A stretch of DNA of 12,387 bases from Candidatus Roizmanbacteria bacterium (GTDB lineage: Bacteria; Patescibacteriota; Microgenomatia; UBA1406; GWC2-37-13). The notes beneath the pieces are model-generated. The model was given only the letters and a program-made list of their open reading frames with translations, did no database searches and was not told the DNA's origin. Within the stretch, counting starts at the first letter, position 1. Each line of letters opens with the position of its first letter. Below, in pieces: positions 1 through 6,302 of the stretch. The position numbers were made by a program, and so were the translations under genes. Location of the stretch: positions 1-12,387 of the forward strand of contig JAPLYQ010000007.1 in the NCBI GenBank assembly GCA_026395475.1, given 5' to 3'.

Positions 1-1770
1 ATATCCAATGGTCCAGTTGTCTTTTTTATCATCTGTAGTCCCTGTTTTTACCGATACTGCTTTTCCAGGAACGACAAGATAACTTCCTGCACCAAATGCC
101 GCACTTCTGGCATTATCATCCAAAAGAATATGAGAAATAATATAGGAAGTGTCTTTTGAAATCGCTCTTTTGCCCGGGATTGAAAGTGCAGAAGGAGCAG
201 GAACTGCTTTTTTGACATCTGTAATTATATTTGGGTCATCAAATCTATAAAGAACTTTTCCGTATCGATCTTCAATTTTTAAAATTTGATTTAATTTGCG
301 AGGAACTCCTTGATTTGCAAAAGCTGAAAATGCCTGCGCCATTTCAGTCATTCGAACTTCACCACCACCCAAGGTAAGGGACAAACCATATCGAGTCGGA
401 TCCTCAAATGAAGTAATTGTGAACGCTGATGCAGACGCAATAAAATCCTTCACCCCATTCACTGCAAGCATTTTTACTGCTGGAATATTGTATGAATTGC
501 CAAGGGCGAATCGTAACTGAGTTGGTCCATGGAATTGCCCATCATAATTTACAGGGCAATAGGAGCCGGGTTGACCTCCTGCTGTAAAACAAGTTGGAAT
601 ATCTAAGAAAACAGTTCCCGCTGTTACAAATTTTCTATCGATTCCCACTGCATAATTAAGAGGTTTGATAGAACTACCTGGTTGACGAAGTGCGGTTGTT
701 ACATTAAATGCTCCAGAACCCGTTGCATAATAATCTGCAGACCCTACCATAGCAAGTATTTCGCCAGTTGGGGGGCGTGTGATAAGTAAAGCTCCGTTGC
801 CGACATCAAGGTATTGAATTTTTTCTACCTCATCTTTTAGTATTTGTTCAGCTTTTTCTTGGATGTCCAAATCAAGAGTTGTAGTTACTTTAAGACCGCC
901 TTGTTCAACTAAATCAGCACCATATTCCTTTTCAAGAAGAGACTTCACATAAAATACAAAATGAGGCGCATGCATCACCGTGTTAAGAGGAATAACGGTA
1001 AGTGGTGCCGCCATAGCGGTCTTTTCCTGGTCAAGAGTGATGTACTTTTGTTCATACATTTTTTGCAGCACTTCGTTTCTTCTATTTATAGTTAATGTTG
1101 GATTAATATAAGGAGAATAGAGCGAAGGAGCTTGTGGCAAACCCGCAAGAAGTGCCGCTTCTTCAAGCTTTAAATCTTTTGCTTTTTTTCCAAAAAATGT
1201 TTTTGCTCCTTCTTCCACACCATAAGCACTTCCTCCATAGGGAACTTGATTAATATACATTTCAAGGATTTCTTGTTTTGAAAATTGTTTTTCAACGCTG
1301 ACTGCCAAAATCATTTCACGGATTTTTCTTTGCAAAGTTCTCTCAGAAGATAAAAGAGCGTTCTTAACGAGTTGTTGCGTAATTGTTGATCCACCTTGAA
1401 GAGTTTGTCTCAACACTAATTCTTTTATTGCCCGCAAAACACCTGAAGTGAGTGAAATGCCTTGATGGTGATAGAAATCTTTATCTTCAATAGCTATAGA
1501 TGCTTGATAAATATATGGTTTAAGGTCATTTAACTTAACAGGCGTTCTATTCTGATCTCGATATATTTCGTATAATATTTTCCCATTTCGATCATATATA
1601 TGTGTTGAAAAAGGAATGGCATTGAGGTTCTTTAAAGAGGATGCTGTTGGGAGGTCTTTAAAGATGATAAGGTATACACCTGCCGAAATTCCTACAAGAA
1701 CCAGCATAAAAAACATACCTAAAATAAACAGCTTTTTTTTGAGTGTTAATGAGTTTAAAAATTGTTTCAT
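1..1770 (-). CDS. Class A penicillin-binding protein, PBP1A family (3' end cut by window edge)
   Basis: Bifunctional murein synthase that polymerises lipid II into glycan strands and crosslinks the peptides outside the membrane. The frame is open for 590 codons from ATG at 1770 to base 1 and continues beyond the window. A short cytoplasmic tail is followed by one membrane helix (about residues 14-37). The glycosyltransferase domain (GT51) has the IEDKDFYHHQG motif with catalytic Glu95, GGSTITQQ at 126-133, and later EMYINQVPYGG and AALLAGLPQAPS. The transpeptidase domain has all three active-site motifs: SSIK with nucleophile Ser366, SYN at 426-428, and KTGT at 575-578. Both activities therefore look intact. 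The start overlaps the metG stop by four bases (ATGA), so translation is probably coupled to metG. No Shine-Dalgarno sequence precedes it. The family is certain; the exact paralogue name is not. Confidence 0.96.
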   Translation of the reverse strand, partial: MKQFLNSLTLKKKLFILGMFFMLVLVGISAGVYLIIFKDLPTASSLKNLNAIPFSTHIYDRNGKILYEIYRDQNRTPVKLNDLKPYIYQASIAIEDKDFYHHQGISLTSGVLRAIKELVLRQTLQGGSTITQQLVKNALLSSERTLQRKIREMILAVSVEKQFSKQEILEMYINQVPYGGSAYGVEEGAKTFFGKKAKDLKLEEAALLAGLPQAPSLYSPYINPTLTINRRNEVLQKMYEQKYITLDQEKTAMAAPLTVIPLNTVMHAPHFVFYVKSLLEKEYGADLVEQGGLKVTTTLDLDIQEKAEQILKDEVEKIQYLDVGNGALLITRPPTGEILAMVGSADYYATGSGAFNVTTALRQPGSSIKPLNYAVGIDRKFVTAGTVFLDIPTCFTAGGQPGSYCPVNYDGQFHGPTQLRFALGNSYNIPAVKMLAVNGVKDFIASASAFTITSFEDPTRYGLSLTLGGGEVRMTEMAQAFSAFANQGVPRKLNQILKIEDRYGKVLYRFDDPNIITDVKKAVPAPSALSIPGKRAISKDTSYIISHILLDDNARSAAFGAGSYLVVPGKAVSVKTGTTDDKKDNWTIGY

Positions 1771-3182
1771 TTTGATAGACGGGGAAATAATGGCGGAACT
1801 TTAACAATTTTACCGCTCGTACCAGCTAATATCAGTTCACTTGTTTTTGGTATAAAAGGATAGAGTCTATTTCCAATCTCAAACAATACGGAAAGCGATT
1901 CAACAAGAAAATCATGTCGTTCTGATGGGGTTTTACTCCATGGCGTTTGTTCATTAATTTTTTTATTCAGTTTTTTTACCTCTTCCCAAATTGATAGTAA
2001 TGCATCATTTATATGAAATAGCTCAATTTGTTTTGCATGTTCCTCGGTGATTTTGTAAGGTTCTTTTTCTACCACGATACCATCGCTTGCAGCGAGTGTT
2101 GTAACTCGAGAAACGCAGTTACCCAACTCGTTTGCAAGATCAGAATTGTAGAGTTCTTTCATACGGAGCTCTGAAAAATCTCCATCATCAAGTGTTGGTA
2201 TTTCTCGTAACAGATAATAGCGAACGGCGTCGGTCCCGTATTTTTTTATCATCTCATAGGGATCGACCACATTGCCCAAACTTTTACTCATCTTCTGTCC
2301 GTTGGAGGTAATAAATCCATGAATAATAATTTGTTTTGAAAGGGGAACACCCGCCGAAAGTAGCATTGCCTGCCACATTGCACTTTGTTGACGAAGATTG
2401 TCTTTTCCTGCAACTTGAATACCTGGCCACCAATCCCTCCATAGTTTTTCATCTGGCCAATTCACTGTTGATATGTAGTTTATAAGAGCGTCAAACCACA
2501 CATACATAACATGATCTGGATCGTTGGGGACAGGTATTCCCCATGGCATTTTTTCTTTCAATCGAGAGATACTAAAGTCTTGCAGTCCACCTGCAACAAA
2601 TTGTTTTATCTCATTGAACTTTGATTCTGGTAGTACAAAGTCTGGCTGTTTTTCGTAGAGTTCAAGAAGCGGCTTCTGAAATTTTGAAAATGCAAAAAAA
2701 TAATTTTCTTCGTCCCGCAGTTCAATCACATTTTTGGGGTGGAGTGGGCACTGTCCATTGACCAGATCTGAATCTGTTTTTTCAAGTTCACAGCCTACAC
2801 AATATTTTGTCTGATAATTCTTTTTGTAGATATCTCCATTTTTAAGACAGCGATTCCAAAACTCGGCAGCTGCAAGAACATGGTTCTTGTCGGTTGTTCT
2901 AATGAAATGAGTATAAGAGAGATTGAGTGCTTCTTTTAAATCATTGAATTTTTTTGCATATTCATCACAGTACAGTTGAGGATCTTGTTTCCGTTCCATC
3001 GCTTTCTGATATATTTTTTGTCCATGTTCATCTGTCCCCGTATTAAATACAACATCATTGCCTTGCTGTCTCCAGGTGCGCGCAATAACGTCGGCTTGTA
3101 CTATTTCCAGTGCAAAGCCAATATGAGGATCCGAATTCACATAGGGTAGTGTCGTTGTAATGTATTTTTTATTCGAAGTCAT
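1767..3182 (-). CDS. metG: Methionyl-tRNA synthetase
   Basis: Charges tRNA-Met with methionine in the cytoplasm. This is a class I synthetase of 471 residues. The N-terminal signature is PHIGF at 19-23, where the usual HIGH reads HIGF. NTGTDEHG lies at 47-54. A zinc knuckle in the connective domain uses Cys128, Cys131, Cys145 and probably His148. WGIPVP and YVWFDAL lie near 214-232, and KMSKS is at 297-301. A helical anticodon-binding domain fills the C-terminal third. The protein stops there, so it lacks the C-terminal tRNA-binding or dimerisation domain found in many longer bacterial MetRSs. It starts 11 bases after the stop of a small membrane protein gene, directly behind an extended -10 promoter. 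Its TGA stop overlaps the start of the PBP gene. The HIGF form and the overall motif pattern resemble Patescibacteria MetRSs as I remember them. Confidence 0.96.
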   Translation of the reverse strand: MTSNKKYITTTLPYVNSDPHIGFALEIVQADVIARTWRQQGNDVVFNTGTDEHGQKIYQKAMERKQDPQLYCDEYAKKFNDLKEALNLSYTHFIRTTDKNHVLAAAEFWNRCLKNGDIYKKNYQTKYCVGCELEKTDSDLVNGQCPLHPKNVIELRDEENYFFAFSKFQKPLLELYEKQPDFVLPESKFNEIKQFVAGGLQDFSISRLKEKMPWGIPVPNDPDHVMYVWFDALINYISTVNWPDEKLWRDWWPGIQVAGKDNLRQQSAMWQAMLLSAGVPLSKQIIIHGFITSNGQKMSKSLGNVVDPYEMIKKYGTDAVRYYLLREIPTLDDGDFSELRMKELYNSDLANELGNCVSRVTTLAASDGIVVEKEPYKITEEHAKQIELFHINDALLSIWEEVKKLNKKINEQTPWSKTPSERHDFLVESLSVLFEIGNRLYPFIPKTSELILAGTSGKIVKVPPLFPRLSK

Positions 3183-3187
3183 AGAGT

Positions 3188-3196
3188 ATTATATCA
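3188..3196 (-). promoter_or_regulatory. Extended -10 promoter for metG, overlapping an upstream stop codon
   Basis: On the minus strand the bases read TGATATAAT, a consensus -10 hexamer (3193 to 3188) with the TGn extension. The TGA is at the same time the stop codon of the upstream membrane protein gene. Only five bases separate the hexamer from the metG ATG, so transcription would begin at or next to the A of the start codon. No good -35 element was found at 16-18 bases, which fits an extended -10 promoter. Confidence 0.6.
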
Positions 3197-3478
3197 CTTG
3201 GTAAGGACCAAAATAAGGGTGCAAATTGCGGCAATAAGTAGGAGATTAATGAGATTAAATCCTGAAAAGACACTGGAAAGGAGGAAGATACAGACACAGC
3301 AGGAGATGACAATCGGAGCGTTGTTGTGTTTGACGGTCCGCAGTGAAAAATACGTTGCAAGAGAAATAAGGAACACAACGCCCCCCACAATAAGAGGTGA
3401 TGTAGGCACGAAAAACACAATACTCACACCAATCAAGAGCCACATAGCAAGAGGCAGAATTAGATGTTGAAACTTCAT
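3194..3478 (-). CDS. Small four-helix membrane protein, function unknown
   Basis: I do not recognise a named family. The 94-residue product is almost wholly hydrophobic, with four likely membrane segments at about residues 4-23, 27-45, 53-70 and 74-92. They are separated by short polar turns such as SLRTVKHNN at 45-53. There is no signal peptidase site and no obvious catalytic motif. This frame was chosen over the overlapping ones because its composition is that of a real membrane protein, it ends 11 bases before metG in an operon-like arrangement, and a consensus -10 hexamer sits nine bases before its ATG. Another ATG at 3485 in a different frame would start a Cys/Ser-rich, unlikely protein and lies too close to the hexamer. 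A role in the envelope or as a small accessory protein cannot be told from the sequence. Confidence 0.75.
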   Translation of the reverse strand: MKFQHLILPLAMWLLIGVSIVFFVPTSPLIVGGVVFLISLATYFSLRTVKHNNAPIVISCCVCIFLLSSVFSGFNLINLLLIAAICTLILVLTK

Positions 3479-3495
3479 GATTCATTTATTATAAT
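3467..3495 (+). promoter_or_regulatory. Sigma70-type promoter of rpsO
   Basis: TTGAAA at 3467-3472 (five of six consensus bases) is followed by exactly 17 bases and then TATAAT at 3490-3495 (six of six). Eight bases separate the -10 from the rpsO ATG. The predicted start of transcription therefore falls at 3502-3504, on or just before the start codon. The -35 lies inside the beginning of the divergent membrane protein gene. This is the best promoter match I found in the window. Confidence 0.8.
3488..3493 (-). promoter_or_regulatory. -10 element for the small membrane protein gene (shared divergent promoter)
   Basis: The minus strand reads TATAAT from 3493 to 3488. The eight bases 3488-3495 (ATTATAAT) are a perfect palindrome, so the same bases also give the plus-strand -10 of rpsO. 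The hexamer lies nine bases before the ATG at 3478, which predicts a leader of zero to three bases. No convincing -35 was found on this strand, so this side may be the weaker one. Confidence 0.5.
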
Positions 3496-3503
3496 GTGTT
3501 CTT

Positions 3504-3773
3504 ATGAAAAAACTACCAGACGATAAACAGAAGCTCATCGAGATGTTTGCACAAAAGGACGGCGACACTGGATCTCCTGAAGTACAATCTGCTTTACTTA
3601 CTCACAAAATTTTGCGCTTAACAGAGCATTTAACAGAAAATAATAAGGACAACCACTCACGACGTGGTCTTTTAAAAGTCATTGCAAAAAGAAGAAGAAT
3701 TCTTAACTATTTGCAGAAACTAGACGAAAAACGCTATAAAAAACTCATCGAACAAATTGGACTCAAAAAATAA
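3504..3773 (+). CDS. rpsO: 30S ribosomal protein uS15
   Basis: Primary-binding protein of the small ribosomal subunit; it binds 16S rRNA in the central domain and contributes to bridges with the 50S subunit. At 89 residues it has the normal family length. It carries the conserved GDTGSPEVQSALLT stretch (20-33) and the RNA-binding DNHSRRGLL block (about 49-57), followed by the basic AKRRRILNYL helix. The start is fixed by the family N-terminus and by the strong promoter just upstream. There is no Shine-Dalgarno sequence and almost no room for a leader, so the leader-located S15 autoregulation sites known from other bacteria cannot exist here in the same form. The pnp gene follows after 112 bases with no GC-rich terminator between, so the two are probably at least partly cotranscribed, as in many bacteria. 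Confidence 0.97.
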   Translation: MKKLPDDKQKLIEMFAQKDGDTGSPEVQSALLTHKILRLTEHLTENNKDNHSRRGLLKVIAKRRRILNYLQKLDEKRYKKLIEQIGLKK

Positions 3774-3807
3774 TAAACAGGGTAATTCATTTTTCCTTTC
3801 ATTGTTC

Positions 3808-3836
3808 TTCGCAGTATATTGTATTATTAATACAAT
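3808..3836 (+). promoter_or_regulatory. Possible promoter of pnp
   Basis: TTCGCA at 3808-3813 (four of six consensus bases), a 17-base spacer, and TACAAT at 3831-3836 (five of six). Transcription would start near 3843, leaving a leader of about 43 bases before the pnp ATG. The -10 is the right arm of the 19-base palindrome, a position where a bound repressor would block the polymerase. In AT-rich sequence such matches arise by chance, so this is tentative. Confidence 0.3.
3818..3836. repeat. Perfect 19-base palindrome between rpsO and pnp
   Basis: The sequence is ATTGTATTA, a central T, then TAATACAAT: two perfect nine-base arms around one base. As RNA it could form only a weak seven-pair AU-rich stem with a five-base loop and has no following T-run, so it is a poor terminator. 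Its symmetry fits a dimeric regulator binding site better. It overlaps a plausible pnp promoter (TTCGCA, 17 bases, TACAAT). Confidence 0.55.
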
Positions 3837-3885
3837 CAAATTTATTTCGTAATTACTATTAATTTATTTATTCATTCATATACGT

Positions 3886-6159
3886 ATGAAAGTTATAGAA
3901 AAAAGTCTTGAACTCGGTAACGAGCAGGCAAAAAGAACACTGTCTTTTCAGACAGGAAAATTAGCAAAAGCAGCAACAATCGCAGTCCTTGGTCGCATGG
4001 GTGACACAAGTCTATTGGTAACAATAGTTGCGGGTGCAGAGCGCGAAGATTTGGATTATTTTCCACTTCAAGTAGAGTATGCAGAAAAACTGTATGCTGG
4101 TGGTATTATCAAAGGATCTCGTTGGGTTAAACGAGAAGGACGTCCATCTGATGAGGCTGTTTTAACAGGTCGTCTTATTGATAGATCAATCAGACCTCTC
4201 TTTCCAAAAGGTTACAAGAAAAATGTACAAATAATCATTACATTGATGTCAATTGATGGTGTCAATTCACCTGATATTCTTGCAGCACTCACCGTTTCAG
4301 CCGCATTACAAGCCGCAACAATTCCATTTAAGGGCCCTATCGCAACATCCCGTGTGGGAGCAGTGAAAAATGGTGAAGTCACCTTCATTGTGAATCCAAC
4401 AGAAGAGGATCAAAAATTTTCAGTCCTTGATCTTGTCGTATCATCTTCAGAAGAAAAAGTAGTCATGATTGAAACTCGTGCAGAAGAACTCAAAGAAGAT
4501 TTGATCGAACAAGGAATTGAGCTTGCGAAAATTGAGAATAGAAAACTCATCGCATTCATCATGGAATTTGCAAAAGCAGTCGGAAATAAAAAGGATGATG
4601 CTTCAGATTCCGCAGTGGACGAAAAATTACTTGCTATCTTGAAACAAGACTTTAGAAAAGAAATAGAAGCACTTGTCGCACAAAAAGCAAAAAAAGAATT
4701 CGAAGATAAAGCTGCTGTTGAAGAAGTGGTAAACGCCGTTTCTGAAAAACATGCTGACGAGTTTGATAAAAAAACAATAGCAAAAGGTGTTGATTACATG
4801 ACGAAGCAAGTTATTCGCGACAACATTTTACTCAAAAAGCGAGTTCTTCCACGAATTCATGGATCTGCATTATTCTCACGTGGAGATACTCAAGTACTTA
4901 CTATTGTTACATTGGGAGCACCAAGCCTGGAACAGCTTATTGAAAGCCCAGAGGGAGAAGAATCAAAAAGATATATTCACCACTACAACATGCCTCCATA
5001 CTCAGTAGGAGAGACAGGCCGATTTGGCTTTTCTTCACGACGAGAGATTGGGCATGGCGCATTGGCAGAAAAAGCAATTGAACCAGTTCTTCCTGCACAA
5101 AAAGATTTCCCATACACAATTCGAGTTGTGTCAGAAGTTTTGTCCTCAAACGGATCAACGTCTCAAGCTTCAACTTGTGCTTCAACACTTGCACTCATGG
5201 ATGCAGGCGTACCAATCAAAGCACTTGTTGCAGGTATCGCAATGGGAATAGTCTCAAAAACCGATGATGACTTTGTCGTTTTGACAGATATTCTTGGTGT
5301 TGAGGATTTCTCAGGAGAAATGGACTTTAAAATTGCTGGGTCAGAAACAGGAGTAACAGCAATTCAGCTTGATGTAAAAAACATGGGACTTACAACTCCA
5401 ATGATGCATGAAGCGATTGTGAGAGCAACTGCAGCACGAATGAAGATTCTTGCAAACATGAAAGCGGCAATTGCATCACCACGCGATAGTGTTTCTAAGT
5501 TTGCTCCAAAGGTAGTCGTTATAACACCTCCTGCGGACAAAATTGGAGAGATTATAGGACCTGGAGGAAAGAATATTCGTGCTCTCATCGCTCAAACAAA
5601 CACCGACATTAATGTTGGTGACGATGGAAGAGTAACAATTAGCGGTATCGACAAAGCAAATGTTGATATGGCAGCAAAAATGATTGAGAACATGACACGA
5701 GAAATCCAAGTCGGAGAAATTTTTGAAGGAGAAGTAAAACGAATTGCTCCATTTGGTGCATTTGTTGAATGTATTCCTGGCAAAGATGGTCTTGTACACG
5801 TTTCCAAAATGGGACGAGGATTTGTAAAAGATCCAGCAGAGGTTGTATCAGTCGGACAAAAAGTAAAAGTAAAGGTTATGGAAATTGACAACATGGGAAG
5901 AATCAATCTTCAAATGTTTGGAGAAGATGGATCTGAACCACAAGCCGGATCACCACCTCAGGCAGGAGGAATGGGCGGACCAGCACCTCGCTATGAGCAA
6001 CGACCACGACCTTCCTACCATAGTAGACCTGCAGGTCCAGGTGGAAATCGACCACGATACAATCGAAGTGATAGAAATGACCGCCCTCCAATGAGAGGAA
6101 ATGATAGAAGACAACCAGCTCCTATCGAAGATGACTTTTTGAAAGAGCTCATGTCCTAA
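3886..6159 (+). CDS. pnp: Polynucleotide phosphorylase
   Basis: Phosphorolytic 3'-5' exoribonuclease (RNA + Pi to nucleoside diphosphates), acting as a trimer in mRNA decay. At 757 residues it is somewhat longer than the roughly 700-residue family norm. Domain order is RNase PH-like domain 1 (about 10-235), an all-helical linker (about 240-320), and the catalytic RNase PH-like domain 2 (about 320-535). The catalytic residues correspond to Asp474, Asp480 and Lys482 in the GVEDFSGEMDFKIAG block. A KH domain (about 542-600, GPGG loop at 558-561) and an S1 domain (about 608-677) follow. The extra length is a Gly/Pro/Arg-rich tail (about 680-745) ending in a short acidic stretch, IEDDFLKELMS. The start agrees with the family N-terminus, but no Shine-Dalgarno sequence precedes it. 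It lies downstream of rpsO, the usual neighbour. Confidence 0.97.
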   Translation: MKVIEKSLELGNEQAKRTLSFQTGKLAKAATIAVLGRMGDTSLLVTIVAGAEREDLDYFPLQVEYAEKLYAGGIIKGSRWVKREGRPSDEAVLTGRLIDRSIRPLFPKGYKKNVQIIITLMSIDGVNSPDILAALTVSAALQAATIPFKGPIATSRVGAVKNGEVTFIVNPTEEDQKFSVLDLVVSSSEEKVVMIETRAEELKEDLIEQGIELAKIENRKLIAFIMEFAKAVGNKKDDASDSAVDEKLLAILKQDFRKEIEALVAQKAKKEFEDKAAVEEVVNAVSEKHADEFDKKTIAKGVDYMTKQVIRDNILLKKRVLPRIHGSALFSRGDTQVLTIVTLGAPSLEQLIESPEGEESKRYIHHYNMPPYSVGETGRFGFSSRREIGHGALAEKAIEPVLPAQKDFPYTIRVVSEVLSSNGSTSQASTCASTLALMDAGVPIKALVAGIAMGIVSKTDDDFVVLTDILGVEDFSGEMDFKIAGSETGVTAIQLDVKNMGLTTPMMHEAIVRATAARMKILANMKAAIASPRDSVSKFAPKVVVITPPADKIGEIIGPGGKNIRALIAQTNTDINVGDDGRVTISGIDKANVDMAAKMIENMTREIQVGEIFEGEVKRIAPFGAFVECIPGKDGLVHVSKMGRGFVKDPAEVVSVGQKVKVKVMEIDNMGRINLQMFGEDGSEPQAGSPPQAGGMGGPAPRYEQRPRPSYHSRPAGPGGNRPRYNRSDRNDRPPMRGNDRRQPAPIEDDFLKELMS

Positions 6160-6166
6160 TTGAGTA

Positions 6167-6249
6167 TGTCATTTCGACTGAAGTGAGTGGAACGAACGAA
6201 ATGGAGAAATCTAAATCGTTGAGATTCCTCGACTTCGCTCGGAATGACA
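6167..6249. repeat. Imperfect inverted repeat, probably a dispersed REP/MITE-like element
   Basis: The left arm starts TGTCATTTCGACTGAAGT and reaches GAGAAATCT (6204-6212). The right arm runs from AGATTCCTC (6222) to CGGAATGACA (6249). The ends are complementary with a few mismatches, and the left arm is about 18 bases longer because of a GAACGAACGAAATG-containing stretch. The TGTCATTTCGA...GAGAAATCT type resembles repeats I know as scattered in many bacterial genomes; its translation gives the familiar false peptide SFRAKSRNL. It begins eight bases after the pnp stop. No T-run follows, so it is not a classical terminator, although a folded transcript could protect the pnp mRNA end. Only one copy lies in this window. 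Confidence 0.65.
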
Positions 6250-6264
6250 GCATCTGAAGCCGTG

Positions 6265-6294
6265 TTGACGCAGGGGTACTCAATGTACTAGAAT
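6265..6294 (+). promoter_or_regulatory. Sigma70-type promoter of ftsK
   Basis: TTGACG at 6265-6270 (five of six), an 18-base spacer, and TAGAAT at 6289-6294 (five of six). Eight bases separate the -10 from the ftsK ATG, the same distance as at rpsO, and the predicted start at 6301-6303 leaves a leader of zero to two bases. It lies just beyond the inverted repeat, so ftsK has its own promoter and does not depend on pnp. Confidence 0.65.
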
Positions 6295-6302
6295 GAGTTG
6301 AT

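Noticed and set aside
1616..1804. Plus-strand open frame across the metG-pbp junction
   Set aside because: It is antisense to two well-supported genes and has no family resemblance.
3169..3485. Other open frames on both strands overlapping the small membrane protein gene
   Set aside because: They have unlikely composition (Cys/Ser-rich or random basic). The frame 3194-3478 has clear membrane helices, fits the operon spacing and matches the -10 position.
3818..3836. Intrinsic terminator of rpsO
   Set aside because: The palindrome is AU-rich with at most a seven-pair stem, a minimal loop and no following U-run.
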